Shown here piece by piece: positions 1 through 8,092 of a stretch of 64,000 bases of DNA (position 1 is its first letter; each line of letters opens with the position of its first letter). Source of the DNA: Paenochrobactrum glaciei (GTDB lineage: Bacteria; Pseudomonadota; Alphaproteobacteria; Rhizobiales; Rhizobiaceae); contig NZ_BAAADE010000004.1 of assembly GCF_039522165.1 (NCBI RefSeq), positions 62,001 to 126,000 of the forward strand, in the 5' to 3' direction. Below the pieces are notes generated by a model. It searched no databases. It was given only the letters and a program-made list of their open reading frames with translations, and was not told the origin of the DNA. The translations under genes were made by a program, and so were the position numbers.

Positions 1-229
1 TGCCGACTTCAATATGTTTGGTCTTGGCGGCAATGGTTGCCAAAAGCGGCATAGGTGACGCCTGCTGCTGGGCAAAATGGTGAACGCGGAAATAGGCACC
101 ATTAACGCCGATTTCATCGGCACCAACGCCAAGCTCCACGGCCTGCTTCAGCATTTCACTGGCTGTGCGGGTTTGAGAACCGCGTGCGTTCATATAATGG
201 CCGAAGCTTAAAAAACCAAAAGCTCTCAT
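1..229 (-). CDS. LLM-class flavin-dependent oxidoreductase, N-terminal part (gene runs off the left edge)
   Basis: The reading frame is open from the ATG at 229-227 to the window edge. It encodes about 76 residues beginning MRAFGFLSFGHY, followed by a segment with the motif GADEIGVNGAYFRVHHFA. That pattern, an early beta strand, then a helix and the xRVHHF motif, is typical of the bacterial luciferase-like monooxygenase family (F420- or FMN-dependent TIM barrels). A GGAGAT ribosome site sits 6 bases before the start, which supports this start. It is divergent from the WYL regulator at 417. The substrate cannot be told, because the C-terminal three quarters are outside the window. Confidence 0.8.
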   Translation of the reverse strand, partial: MRAFGFLSFGHYMNARGSQTRTASEMLKQAVELGVGADEIGVNGAYFRVHHFAQQQASPMPLLATIAAKTKHIEVG

Positions 230-375
230 GGAATATCTCCTGCCGCCTGTTGCGGCTTTCATCACTGTTGGTAGTCATATAGTATATAAAAGTAACCACA
301 ACAGGTATGATCGAGCGAACGCAGTGTTCACTATTTCGTCATTAAACACTTATAATTTCATAGACCAGAAGAATA

Positions 376-392
376 CTGCCACTTTCTGACAG
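376..392. promoter_or_regulatory. Candidate YafY operator, copy 1
   Basis: The sequence reads CTGCCA-N5-TGACAG, an imperfect dyad, 24 bases before the ATG at 417. An identically spaced copy lies before the downstream VOC gene (1123-1139). The shared layout next to a WYL regulator gene suggests autoregulation. This is inferred from sequence only. Confidence 0.55.
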
Positions 393-416
393 GAAGATTT
401 GCTGATAGATTTAATT

Positions 417-1112
417 ATGTCACGCTCAGAACGTCTTTTTGATCTTTTACAAGTGCTTCGAAGGCACAAGCGCCCTGTCAGTGGTAAAATATTGGCCGAG
501 GAAACCGGTGTCAGCATCCGTACGCTTTATCGCGACATTGCCAGCCTGCAAGCACTCGGCGCAATGATTGAAGGGGAAGCTGGTGTTGGCTATGTCTTGC
601 GCCCTGGTTTTCTGCTTCCGCCACTCATGTTCACGCAAGAAGAAATTGAAGCACTTGTTTTAGGCTCGCGTTGGGTTATAGAACGTGCCGATAATCATTT
701 AAGTGATGCAGCCCGCAGTGCACTGAGCCGTATTGCAACTGTGCTGCCAACAGATTTACGCAATGATTTAGAAAAATCCACTTTGCTGATAGGCCCCGGC
801 ACAAAGCTGCCAAACGATGTTGTCGATTTAAAAAATTTGCGTAAAGCCATCAGAGAAGAGCGTAAATTAACAATCCAATATCATGATAAAATTGATGCTA
901 TATCAACAAGAACCATTTGGCCTTTTGCTCTAACTTTCTTTGACACGGCACGTATATTATTAGGCTGGTGTGAACTGCGCCAAGGCTTTCGTCATTTCCG
1001 CACCGACAGAATAATTTTTGCCGATATACAACAAGAACACTATCCTGAACGTCGTCAGACCCTGTTTAAAAAGTGGCGTGAAGCCGAAGGCATTAAAAGA
1101 AATTTTGACTGA
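417..1112 (+). CDS. YafY-family HTH/WYL transcriptional regulator
   Basis: This 231-residue protein starts MSRSERLFDLLQ. Residues about 5-60 form an HTH_11 winged helix, with the recognition segment around GVSIRTLYRDIASL. A WYL-type ligand-sensing domain follows from about residue 135, with the conserved pattern LLGWCELRQGFRHFRTDRI. Length and order match YafY proteins (about 230 aa). A TTG at 399 in the same frame would start inside the candidate operator and has a ribosome site too close to it, so the ATG at 417 is preferred. The VOC gene follows 77 bases downstream; YafY-VOC pairs are common in proteobacteria. It probably controls itself and the VOC gene. The effector is unknown. Confidence 0.85.
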   Translation: MSRSERLFDLLQVLRRHKRPVSGKILAEETGVSIRTLYRDIASLQALGAMIEGEAGVGYVLRPGFLLPPLMFTQEEIEALVLGSRWVIERADNHLSDAARSALSRIATVLPTDLRNDLEKSTLLIGPGTKLPNDVVDLKNLRKAIREERKLTIQYHDKIDAISTRTIWPFALTFFDTARILLGWCELRQGFRHFRTDRIIFADIQQEHYPERRQTLFKKWREAEGIKRNFD

Positions 1113-1122
1113 GCCATCACTA

Positions 1123-1139
1123 CTGCCATATTCTGACAG
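1123..1139. promoter_or_regulatory. Candidate YafY operator, copy 2
   Basis: A second CTGCCA-N5-TGACAG element lies in the 77-base gap between the yafY-like gene and the VOC gene, 50 bases before the VOC start. The flanking bases are also alike (TACTGCCA and TTCTGACAG in both copies). It suggests that the VOC gene has its own promoter under the same regulator. Confidence 0.55.
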
Positions 1140-1189
1140 CAGGCTGCATTAGTTTGTCTCCACGTTAAACAACAAACCGGAGCAACCCA

Positions 1190-1561
1190 ATGACCAAAAC
1201 CAATACTCTGCTGCTTTATGTCAATGATGTCCCCGTAAGCATCGAATTTTATGAAAAAATGCTGCAACTGCAACCCGTTGAAAGAAGCCCTAGCTTTGCT
1301 TTGTTTATTCTTGCATCCGGCTTGGCGCTGGCTTTGTGGGATAAAAAAGAAGTGCAGCCCACACCAACAATTATGGCTGGTGGCTGTGAACTAGGTTTCA
1401 AACTCGATGATGCTGCTGACATTGACCGCCTCCATCAAGAATGGCGCGGCAAAGGTGCCAATATTGTACTTGCGCCATCCAATGCAGGTTTCGGACGTAG
1501 TTTTATGGCACTTGATCCAGACGGGCATCGTTTGCGTTTTTACATGATCGGGCAAGACTGA
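1190..1561 (+). CDS. VOC-superfamily (glyoxalase/dioxygenase-like) protein
   Basis: This is a 123-residue protein of the vicinal-oxygen-chelate fold, with two beta-alpha-beta-beta-beta modules. The N-terminal module starts TLLLYVNDVPVSIEFYEKML. The second ends with SFMALDPDGHRLRFYMIG, carrying the usual DPDGH turn. The N-terminal module lacks a clear metal-binding histidine, so enzymatic activity is uncertain and a binding or resistance role is equally possible. The start is preceded by CCGGAGCAACCC. Its stop overlaps the start of the EVE gene by one base (TGATG), so the two are co-translated. It lies directly downstream of a YafY regulator. Confidence 0.8.
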   Translation: MTKTNTLLLYVNDVPVSIEFYEKMLQLQPVERSPSFALFILASGLALALWDKKEVQPTPTIMAGGCELGFKLDDAADIDRLHQEWRGKGANIVLAPSNAGFGRSFMALDPDGHRLRFYMIGQD

Positions 1562-1992
1562 TGGAGCGCCCTCGCCGCTATTGGATAGCAATCGCCTCTG
1601 CTGATCACGTTGCCACAGGGAAAGAACTAGGCATCATGCAAGTGTGTCATGGTAAAGCGGCACCGTTAAAGCGCGTTTTGCCCAATGGCTATGTCATTTA
1701 TTATTCACCGGTGGCATCTTTTGGCACACAAAACCGCCTCCAATGTTTTACCGCTTTTGGCATTGTGCGTGAGGGCACTGTCTATCAAGTGGAAATGGCA
1801 CCCTCATTTAAACCGTGGCGCAGAGATGTGCTGTGGCTTACCTCACGCGATGTTGCCATTCACCCTTTGTTGAGTGAATTAAACTTCACACGCAATGAAA
1901 AAAGCTGGGGTTATAAATTTCGCTTTGGTCTTTTTGAGATTGATCAACACGATGCTGAAATAATTGCAGATAAAATGCTCATAGATAATTGA
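1561..1992 (+). CDS. EVE-domain protein (UPF0310-type)
   Basis: This 143-residue single-domain protein starts MERPRRYWIAIASADHV, with GYVIYYSP near residue 45 and a C-terminal segment KSWGYKFRFGLFEID. The pattern fits the EVE/PUA-like fold, which binds modified bases in RNA or DNA in studied members. Its start overlaps the VOC stop codon by one base. A strong bidirectional terminator follows at 2004-2030. The role of stand-alone EVE proteins in proteobacteria is not established. Links to modified nucleotides are family knowledge, not shown here. Confidence 0.75.
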   Translation: MERPRRYWIAIASADHVATGKELGIMQVCHGKAAPLKRVLPNGYVIYYSPVASFGTQNRLQCFTAFGIVREGTVYQVEMAPSFKPWRRDVLWLTSRDVAIHPLLSELNFTRNEKSWGYKFRFGLFEIDQHDAEIIADKMLIDN

Positions 1993-2003
1993 GCTATAAA
2001 CGC

Positions 2004-2030
2004 CAAAAGGGCAGCAAAGCTGCCCTTTTG
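2004..2030. terminator. Bidirectional intrinsic terminator
   Basis: It has perfect 12-base arms (CAAAAGGGCAGC and its complement) around an AAA loop, with A/T runs built into the stem ends. It lies between the convergent EVE gene and the ABC binding-protein gene and can serve both. Confidence 0.9.
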
Positions 2031-2070
2031 ATCATTGATATATCCGTTTTAATGAACGGATCATTTTCAA

Positions 2071-3216
2071 TTAACGTGAGTGGATTGTCCAGAAATCCTG
2101 CCAGTCCTGAAGCTTCGTGTAATCGCTTTCAGCTGTTTCAGAATGCGGAACATGCATCTGATCCATCACTTTAACGATACCGGATACTTCGCCTTCAGGA
2201 ATTTTTGCATTCTTGTTGGATGAGATTTTACCGTCAGCCAACTGTGGTGCCATACCTTCTTCGGTCATGATGTAATGAACGAAAAGCTTGGCAGCATTCG
2301 GGCTCTTGGTGCCAGCAGCAATAACGGCCACACGTGGGGTCAGCTGACCAGCCCATGGGTTCATGCCTGCGCAAATGCCCATGGTGTAGTCATTTTTCTT
2401 GGCATCACGGAAAATCGATGTACTCAAGAAACCCATGAATGGCTTTTCCTGACCCTTGGCACCTACAATCGGGCCAACATCGGTGTCTGAACGGGTGACA
2501 CTTGGTTTGTTTTTGGCAAAACGCTTAACCCATTCAGCGGTTGCACTTTTTTCATCCGTTTTCAAAGGCTCACCGAAGAAATCTTCGTAAGCTTTAGCCA
2601 TGGCTGCATCGTCATGTTCTGCAATCTGGTTGAACCAGAACATGGTTTCGTTGCGCAGCAACGGATCAGGAATAGCCACGCGACCTTTCCAATCTTCAGT
2701 GGTCAGCGCCCAGATATTATCAATCGGGCATTTGTCGCCATGAACATCAGAATTATATGCCCAAACCCACGGGTTGAGGCTTGTAATCGCAGGGTTCTGA
2801 TATTCTGCCGGAATTTGATCTTTGAGATCCGGCGGCAGCCAGCTCAGGCCAGCGCCCTGAACGATAATTTCAGAGGTCACGGATGGCAGGTTGCTCATGT
2901 TGAAAACATCAGTGCGCACATTGCCCGCTGCTGCTTCACGCAGGATAACCTGTTCCTGGTTCTGACCGTTCATTTTAACGCCGGTTGCTTTTACACCGTA
3001 TTTTTCGGTGAAAGCGTCAGCCATTGCAACGATCTTACCGGTTGCATCAACAACGGTAATTGCTGGCTCTTTTTTCGCCGCTTCAATCAAAGCTTCGAGT
3101 GAGTAATCAGCATCTTTAATGCCGATTTCGCCGGCAGGCTCAGCAAATGCAGCTGTGCCGGACAAAAGTGCTGCGCTCAATGAGAGAGCAGCAATATTAC
3201 GAAGGGTCAAAGACAT
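2071..3216 (-). CDS. ABC transporter periplasmic binding protein, Fe3+/phosphonate-type (SBP family 8-like)
   Basis: This 381-residue protein has a Sec signal peptide, with cleavage expected after SGTAAFA near residue 25. The mature part has the layout of type-II binding proteins of the iron(III)/2-aminoethylphosphonate/phosphoglycerate class. These include a DVFNMSNLPSVTSEI segment near residue 103, the NPWVWAYNSD strand, and a C-terminal helix region that includes KLFVHYIMTEEG. The tyrosine pair typical of FbpA iron sites is not obvious, so iron as the ligand is doubtful. It is the last gene of an operon read right to left (permease, ATPase, SBP), 47 bases after the ATPase. A TCCAG-rich ribosome site lies just before ATG. 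Confidence 0.8.
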   Translation of the reverse strand: MSLTLRNIAALSLSAALLSGTAAFAEPAGEIGIKDADYSLEALIEAAKKEPAITVVDATGKIVAMADAFTEKYGVKATGVKMNGQNQEQVILREAAAGNVRTDVFNMSNLPSVTSEIIVQGAGLSWLPPDLKDQIPAEYQNPAITSLNPWVWAYNSDVHGDKCPIDNIWALTTEDWKGRVAIPDPLLRNETMFWFNQIAEHDDAAMAKAYEDFFGEPLKTDEKSATAEWVKRFAKNKPSVTRSDTDVGPIVGAKGQEKPFMGFLSTSIFRDAKKNDYTMGICAGMNPWAGQLTPRVAVIAAGTKSPNAAKLFVHYIMTEEGMAPQLADGKISSNKNAKIPEGEVSGIVKVMDQMHVPHSETAESDYTKLQDWQDFWTIHSR

Positions 3217-3263
3217 TCTATCCTCCAGAGTTAATCGAATATTCTAAAACAGATGCGGCTTTC

Positions 3264-4349
3264 TCAGCCGCTGATGCGTTTACCTTCACCGTCGAACACA
3301 TGAATGTGGTTTGCTTCGACTGTGATCCAGATTTCTTCCCCGGCTTTTTGTGCCGGAGCGTCCGAAATGATTGCGAAATATTGTTCGCCTTGAACTGCTA
3401 ATTCCACGATCCAGCTGCCGCCGGTCGGCACAATATCAACAATTTTAGCAGCACAACCGCCCTCAACAGCCTGAGCGCTGATACGGACAGATTCAGGACG
3501 AATACCGACAGAGCCAACCTTGGCCGCATCGATTTTCTGTGCTGCCAAAAGGCCACGGGTCCAGCTTGCCAATGCGCCTTTATTGGTGTCATTCAGCTCG
3601 GTAATATTGATCGGCAGATTGCCGATGAATTCCGCCACAAAGCGATTGGCCGGACGCTCATATATATCATCCGGTGTGCCAAGCTGCTGCAATTCACCTT
3701 CACTCATCACAGCGATAGTAGTTGCAAGGGTCATAGCTTCCCACTGGTCGTGGGTCACGAAAACAACCGTGGAGCCCATTTCCTGATGGATGCGCTTCAA
3801 TTCAGCGCGCATTTCAAGGCGCAGCTTTGCGTCCAGATTAGAAAGTGGTTCATCAAGCAAAATGATTTCAGGCTTCAATGCCAGCATACGGGCAAGAGCA
3901 ACACGCTGCTGCTGACCACCCGACATCTGCGCTGGCAAACGATCGCGATAGCGCTCAATGCCAAGCTTTTGCAGCACATCATTGACGATCTGGTCGCGTT
4001 CCGGCTTTGCAACTTTGTGCAGTTTCAAGCCAAACTCGACATTTTCAACGACTGTCATATGCGGCCAGAGCGCATAGTTCTGAAACACCAGCCCCATGCC
4101 GCGTTTTTCCGGCGGTACATAAATGCCGTCATCAACAGAGACGATCTTTTTGCCATCGACCAGAATTTGGCCTTCGGTTGGAAATTCCAATCCTGCGATC
4201 ATTCGCAAAGTGGTTGTCTTACCACAACCGGATGGCCCGAGCAGGCACAGGAATTCTGATTTAGGAATTTCCAGTGTTAGTTTTTCGACTGCAGCGCGGG
4301 TGGCTTTGCCGTAGCTTTTTCTGATATCGCGAAGTGTAATACTCGACAT
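3264..4349 (-). CDS. ABC transporter ATP-binding protein, FbpC/PotA-type
   Basis: This is a 361-residue ATPase. Walker A is GPSGCGKTT at about 38-46, the Q-loop FQNYALWPHMTV is near 89, the signature MSGGQQQRVALAR is near 142-153, Walker B IILLDEP is at about 162-168 and the switch histidine is near residue 200. A C-terminal TOBE-like regulatory domain occupies about 240-361. It energises import by the double permease encoded immediately upstream; the start and stop codons overlap by one base (ATG/TGA at 4349). The family includes importers of Fe3+, polyamines, phosphonates and thiamine. The ligand depends on the binding proteins at 2071 or 6324. Confidence 0.9.
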   Translation of the reverse strand: MSSITLRDIRKSYGKATRAAVEKLTLEIPKSEFLCLLGPSGCGKTTTLRMIAGLEFPTEGQILVDGKKIVSVDDGIYVPPEKRGMGLVFQNYALWPHMTVVENVEFGLKLHKVAKPERDQIVNDVLQKLGIERYRDRLPAQMSGGQQQRVALARMLALKPEIILLDEPLSNLDAKLRLEMRAELKRIHQEMGSTVVFVTHDQWEAMTLATTIAVMSEGELQQLGTPDDIYERPANRFVAEFIGNLPINITELNDTNKGALASWTRGLLAAQKIDAAKVGSVGIRPESVRISAQAVEGGCAAKIVDIVPTGGSWIVELAVQGEQYFAIISDAPAQKAGEEIWITVEANHIHVFDGEGKRISG

Positions 4350-6145
4350 TATTTGCCTCCCAATCCGTCAGATAATTTACTGTTGGTGAGTTTTTGAACG
4401 ATGATCGTGCCGCCAAAAGCAATCACACAGATCATCAAGACGACAGCATTGGCAGCTTGTGAATAGCTGTAATCAACAAGGCGCAATGCATAAGTGGTGA
4501 GAACGTCAGTGCCCGGAACTGCCAGCACCACAACAAGGCTCAAGCCTTTGATACCGGAGATAAACGGCAGCAGAATTCCGGAAACGAGCGAACCTTTTTG
4601 AATTGGTGCTACGATGGAAACCAAACGTCTCCAGAAACCAGCACCAACAATCTGCCCTGCTTCTTCCGGTGCTTTGCCAAGCTGCATCATTGCGGAAATA
4701 CCAGCACGGGATGCAAACGGCATCTGGTCTGCAAGAATAGCCAGAACCAGCAGAATTGGCGTACCGTAAAGGGCTGGCAATGGCCCGCGCTGCACTGCAA
4801 ACATGGTCAGATAAGCAGCGGCAAATGCAATGCCCGGCACCAGATATGGCAGGAAGGTAACCTGACGCAAGAATGTGCCAAGCATTGTCAAAGGGGTGCG
4901 TGCCACCACATAGCCAACCAAAAGGCCAAGCAGACCGGCACCCAAGGCTGCCGAACCAACGATCCAAAGCGTATTCCATGTTGCACGCCAGAATTCACCG
5001 GTCAGCAAAATACCATGGCTCATTGCCGTTGTTTTCAGGTCGCTGCCGATCCAGAAATCAAGGGTGAAATTGTCCAGTGCAAAGACGCCCGGTACACGCA
5101 TGATGGTGGTGAGGAACAGCGCCATCAACGGAATAAATGCACTAATGATAAACATCAGCATAGCAAAGCTGAACGCCGGAATACGGAAGCGGCCAAGCTC
5201 GGTCTGGCGGTTCATCGAACCTTTATTGCCAATCGTCACAAAGCGACGGGCTTCTTTAAGCAAATACATATCGAGGAAAATCGAAATACTGCCCAAAATT
5301 ACGATAGTGGCAGCCAAAACTGCACTCATACCAGCCTGACTGGTGGAAATGGCACGGAAAAGCGAGGTCGCCAATACGTCAAAACCAACCGGCACGCCCA
5401 AAATATAAGCCACACCAAAATCACCCAAGCACTTGGCGAAAATCAGCGTTGCGGCCGATACGATTGACGGCATCATCAGCGGCAAAATAATGCGACGTGC
5501 AATCAGTAATTTGCCAGCCCCCATAATACGGGCGGAATCTTCCAGCGTTGAATCAAACTGGCGCAGCGCATTGCCAAAAAGCAGGATCACAAATGGCGTA
5601 TAATGCATCGCCAAAATCAGCATGATCGGCAACATTCCGTAGGCCAGCCAATCCGGCGGCGCGAAACCCAGCGCTTCCATCCAGCTTGGCTGACCACCCG
5701 TCGTGCGGTTTTTAAAAAGCGTCAGCCATGCAAGCGCAAATGTCCATGATGGCAGCATATATGGTACGATCAAAGCAGTGGAGAACCACTTTTTACCCGG
5801 CAAATTGGTACGGCTTAAAAGCCATGCCAGCGGAATACCGGTTGCAAGGGCAAAAAGAATTGAACCCACAGCAATGATGGCGGTATTCCAAAGCGGACGC
5901 CAGAAAATATCGGTCGAAATCGGCGAAAACAGTGCACGATTGATGTAATAAAGGGTCAGTTCGCCAATTTGCTGGCCGGAACGGGCCCGATCTGCAAACT
6001 GAACCAGTACCGCATCCGACAACAGCAACACAATTGGCGCGACAATCAGATAGGCAAAAACAATAGACAAAACGATCCCGATCATTGTCGTCGGGTCGGA
6101 ATTGTACACCTTATGTTTATATATCAGGTTCTTGTAATAACTCAT
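4349..6145 (-). CDS. ABC transporter permease, fused double BPD domain (FbpB/SfuB-type)
   Basis: This is a 598-residue inner-membrane protein with about 12 predicted membrane segments in two homologous halves. Each half carries an EAA coupling loop: EDSARIMGAGKLLIARR in the first and EEAGQIVGAGFWRRLVS in the second. The fused layout matches FbpB-class permeases. The start MSYYKNLIYK at 6145 is preferred because GTGGAGAAACC precedes it. An upstream in-frame ATG at 6190 lies inside a stem-loop and lacks a ribosome site. It is co-translated with the ATPase. A PhnD-like binding-protein gene lies 178 bases upstream on the same strand. Confidence 0.88.
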   Translation of the reverse strand: MSYYKNLIYKHKVYNSDPTTMIGIVLSIVFAYLIVAPIVLLLSDAVLVQFADRARSGQQIGELTLYYINRALFSPISTDIFWRPLWNTAIIAVGSILFALATGIPLAWLLSRTNLPGKKWFSTALIVPYMLPSWTFALAWLTLFKNRTTGGQPSWMEALGFAPPDWLAYGMLPIMLILAMHYTPFVILLFGNALRQFDSTLEDSARIMGAGKLLIARRIILPLMMPSIVSAATLIFAKCLGDFGVAYILGVPVGFDVLATSLFRAISTSQAGMSAVLAATIVILGSISIFLDMYLLKEARRFVTIGNKGSMNRQTELGRFRIPAFSFAMLMFIISAFIPLMALFLTTIMRVPGVFALDNFTLDFWIGSDLKTTAMSHGILLTGEFWRATWNTLWIVGSAALGAGLLGLLVGYVVARTPLTMLGTFLRQVTFLPYLVPGIAFAAAYLTMFAVQRGPLPALYGTPILLVLAILADQMPFASRAGISAMMQLGKAPEEAGQIVGAGFWRRLVSIVAPIQKGSLVSGILLPFISGIKGLSLVVVLAVPGTDVLTTYALRLVDYSYSQAANAVVLMICVIAFGGTIIVQKLTNSKLSDGLGGK

Positions 6146-6176
6146 GGTTTCTCCACTTTGAGCCGAGGCTCCCCTT

Positions 6177-6208
6177 GAAGTTCCACTCATTTTAAACGGT
6201 GGAATTTC
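6177..6208. promoter_or_regulatory. Inverted repeat upstream of the permease gene
   Basis: Ten-base arms (GAAGTTCCAC and GTGGAATTTC, one mismatch) are separated by 12 bases, 32-63 bases before the permease start. It could be an operator or a leader stem-loop; it has no U-tract. Confidence 0.4.
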
Positions 6209-6323
6209 AACTGGTTATAGGCTGGCTGGGTGCAGGAATTGTTGCTTTAATCCGCGCTTGGCCTGACCTTATAAAAGGGGCTTTGCAATTGACTTTTGCC
6301 TGATAGATCAACGCTCGATAAAC

Positions 6324-7298
6324 TCATGGAAGCACTGCCCCCGCTTGTTCGTTTACCTCGCGCACCACAGACCATGCGGGTGCATATTCAATCGGAATAA
6401 AATGGTCATCTCCCTGAAATTCAGCTTTCATTTCGGGGGTAAATGTAAAATTGAAAAAACAGCGTTTCATCTCGTCCACCAATGAAGGTGCAAGATTATG
6501 CGCATAGACAAAAGAGGATGTCGGAAAGAGATCGCTTTGATAAATAAGGCGTAGCGCATCCCGTTTAACAAGGCCGCGCTCCATCATGCGTTCCAGCACA
6601 TCGGAGGCAACCGCCGCCATGTCATAATCTCCGGCCACAACACCTAAGATTGATTTATCATGACCGCCCGACATGATCGGCGCATAATCCTGCACCGGTG
6701 TCAGACCATGTTTTGGAAATAATGCGCGGGGCGCAACATTGCCGGAATTGGAGAAAAGCGAGGCATGCGCAATGCGCTTGCCTTTCAGGTCGCTTAAATT
6801 TTGAAAAGGTGAATCGGCACGTACAACCGCCACCAGACGATAGCCCCGCATCTGATTGCCGGAGCCTTTGGCTGCAAATGGCACCGCACCCGCACGATTA
6901 ACCGCCTCAATGGTTGGCCCCGTTGAAAAACCGGCAAAATGCAACCGGCCGGAGCGCATGGCTTCCACTTCATCAGCACTTGACTGGATCGGGTAATAGA
7001 CAATCTGTCTGCCTAAACAAGCTTCCAGATGTTGCGTAAAAGGCTTGAACAAACGGGCATATACGGCCGGATCTTCAATCGGCGAATAAGCCCAGACAAG
7101 GGTTTGCGGATCGCGCCATTGGGAGGGATCTTTCGGCGCATCAGCAACGAGGTCGTTGTTCTCATCGCAATAACGCTCATCAAGCGCACCGCGATTGGCG
7201 CAAGCGCTCTCAGCCGCAGAAGCAACGCTTAACTGCAATCCGATAATCGCTCCGGATATAGCAATACCAACAAGGTATGCCATTTTGCGCCAGAACAT
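6324..7298 (-). CDS. PhnD-like phosphate/phosphonate-type periplasmic binding protein
   Basis: This 324-residue protein has an N-terminal membrane or signal segment (about 8-28, ending SVASA). It is followed by the phosphate/phosphite/phosphonate binding fold: LVWAYSPIEDPAVYARLFKP, then VEAMRSGRLHFAGFSTGPT, then DLKGKRIAHASLFSNSGN. An unusual cysteine-containing insert (ESACANRGALDERYCDEN) lies just after the signal and may form a disulphide. No PhnC/PhnE genes are adjacent. The nearest permease is the FbpB-type one 178 bases downstream on the same strand, so it may feed that transporter or act as a sensor. It is divergent from the two-component genes at 7406. Confidence 0.8.
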   Translation of the reverse strand: MFWRKMAYLVGIAISGAIIGLQLSVASAAESACANRGALDERYCDENNDLVADAPKDPSQWRDPQTLVWAYSPIEDPAVYARLFKPFTQHLEACLGRQIVYYPIQSSADEVEAMRSGRLHFAGFSTGPTIEAVNRAGAVPFAAKGSGNQMRGYRLVAVVRADSPFQNLSDLKGKRIAHASLFSNSGNVAPRALFPKHGLTPVQDYAPIMSGGHDKSILGVVAGDYDMAAVASDVLERMMERGLVKRDALRLIYQSDLFPTSSFVYAHNLAPSLVDEMKRCFFNFTFTPEMKAEFQGDDHFIPIEYAPAWSVVREVNEQAGAVLP

Positions 7299-7336
7299 TT
7301 CTTCCTCCCAAACCCGTTTCTATGTTACAGTTTGAT

Positions 7337-7361
7337 ATTGGTATCTAAAAACAATACCAAT
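7337..7361. promoter_or_regulatory. Dyad in the divergent promoter region
   Basis: ATTGGTAT and ATACCAAT form perfect 8-base inverted arms separated by nine bases. They lie between the PhnD-like gene (start 7298) and the response regulator (start 7406). It is a candidate regulator-binding site; the binding protein is unknown. Confidence 0.45.
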
Positions 7362-7364
7362 TCT

Positions 7365-7383
7365 TCCTGTCAGAATCCTGTCA
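7365..7383. promoter_or_regulatory. Tandem direct repeat, candidate OmpR-family binding site
   Basis: TCCTGTCA occurs twice at an exact 11-base period, 23-41 bases upstream of the response-regulator start. One-helical-turn direct repeats are the usual recognition pattern of OmpR/PhoB regulators, so autoregulation by the product of 7406 is plausible. Confidence 0.5.
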
Positions 7384-7405
7384 TTACGGAAACTTTACAC
7401 CTCTC

Positions 7406-8077
7406 ATGCGTATCCTTCTCATTGAAGACACCATCGATATTGCCTTTGCCATTGCCTCAAAGCTTGAAAAAGAAGGCTATCATGTCACCACTGTTTATGA
7501 TGGTTCAGAGGGTGAAGAACTGGCGGTAAACGGCTCTTTTGACTTGGTTGTGCTGGATATTAACCTGCCCCGCCGTGATGGTTTTGAAATTTTACGCAGC
7601 ATGCGCGAACATTCTTTATCATCACCGGTTTTAGTCATCACGGCACGGAATCAAATTGCCGATAAAATCGACCTGCTTGAGCTTGGTGCCGACGATTATT
7701 TGGTCAAACCTTTTGATTTACGGGAACTGGTGGCGCGAATCCGTGCGGTTGCCAGACGTCATATGGGTGTTGCCCAACCGCTTATCCGCCTTGGTGATCT
7801 GACTATCAATTTAAGCCAGCGCTCGGTGATGCAGGGTGAGGAACCACTGGATTTCGGCAAGCGTGAATTTGACGTTTTAGAAATGCTGGCAACCCGTTTT
7901 AATGTCACCGTGCCTAAAGATATGCTGGTGCTTAAGCTTTTTGGTCATGAAGATACCGGCACGCCAAATGCCATTGAATTGCTGATATCCCGCGTGCGCA
8001 AGAAGCTTGAAAACAGCAGTTTGGAAATTGTAACGCAGCGCAGTGTTGGCTATTTATTGCGCCTTAAAGCCAACTGA
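7406..8077 (+). CDS. OmpR-family response regulator (TctD/QseB-like)
   Basis: This is a 223-residue two-domain regulator. The receiver domain has acidic residues E7 and D8, phosphoacceptor D51 in VVLDINLPRRDGF, T79 and K101 in DDYLVKPFD. The C-terminal winged helix (about 130-223) ends with the canonical ELLISRVRKKLE and RSVGYLL segments. The cognate kinase starts 15 bases downstream. The divergent neighbours are ABC uptake genes, so induction of transport by a periplasmic signal is the likely role. Direct repeats at 7365-7383 may be its own binding site. Confidence 0.92.
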   Translation: MRILLIEDTIDIAFAIASKLEKEGYHVTTVYDGSEGEELAVNGSFDLVVLDINLPRRDGFEILRSMREHSLSSPVLVITARNQIADKIDLLELGADDYLVKPFDLRELVARIRAVARRHMGVAQPLIRLGDLTINLSQRSVMQGEEPLDFGKREFDVLEMLATRFNVTVPKDMLVLKLFGHEDTGTPNAIELLISRVRKKLENSSLEIVTQRSVGYLLRLKAN

Positions 8078-8092
8078 TGCCCAACAGAGCCT

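Noticed and set aside
4598..5467. 289-codon plus-strand open frame opposite the permease gene
   Set aside because: The translation is rich in His, Asn, Gln, Lys and Cys with no domain pattern. The opposite strand encodes a clear double permease.
6146..6190. Longer start of the double permease
   Set aside because: It has no ribosome site and the ATG lies inside an inverted repeat. The ATG at 6145 has GTGGAG at good spacing.
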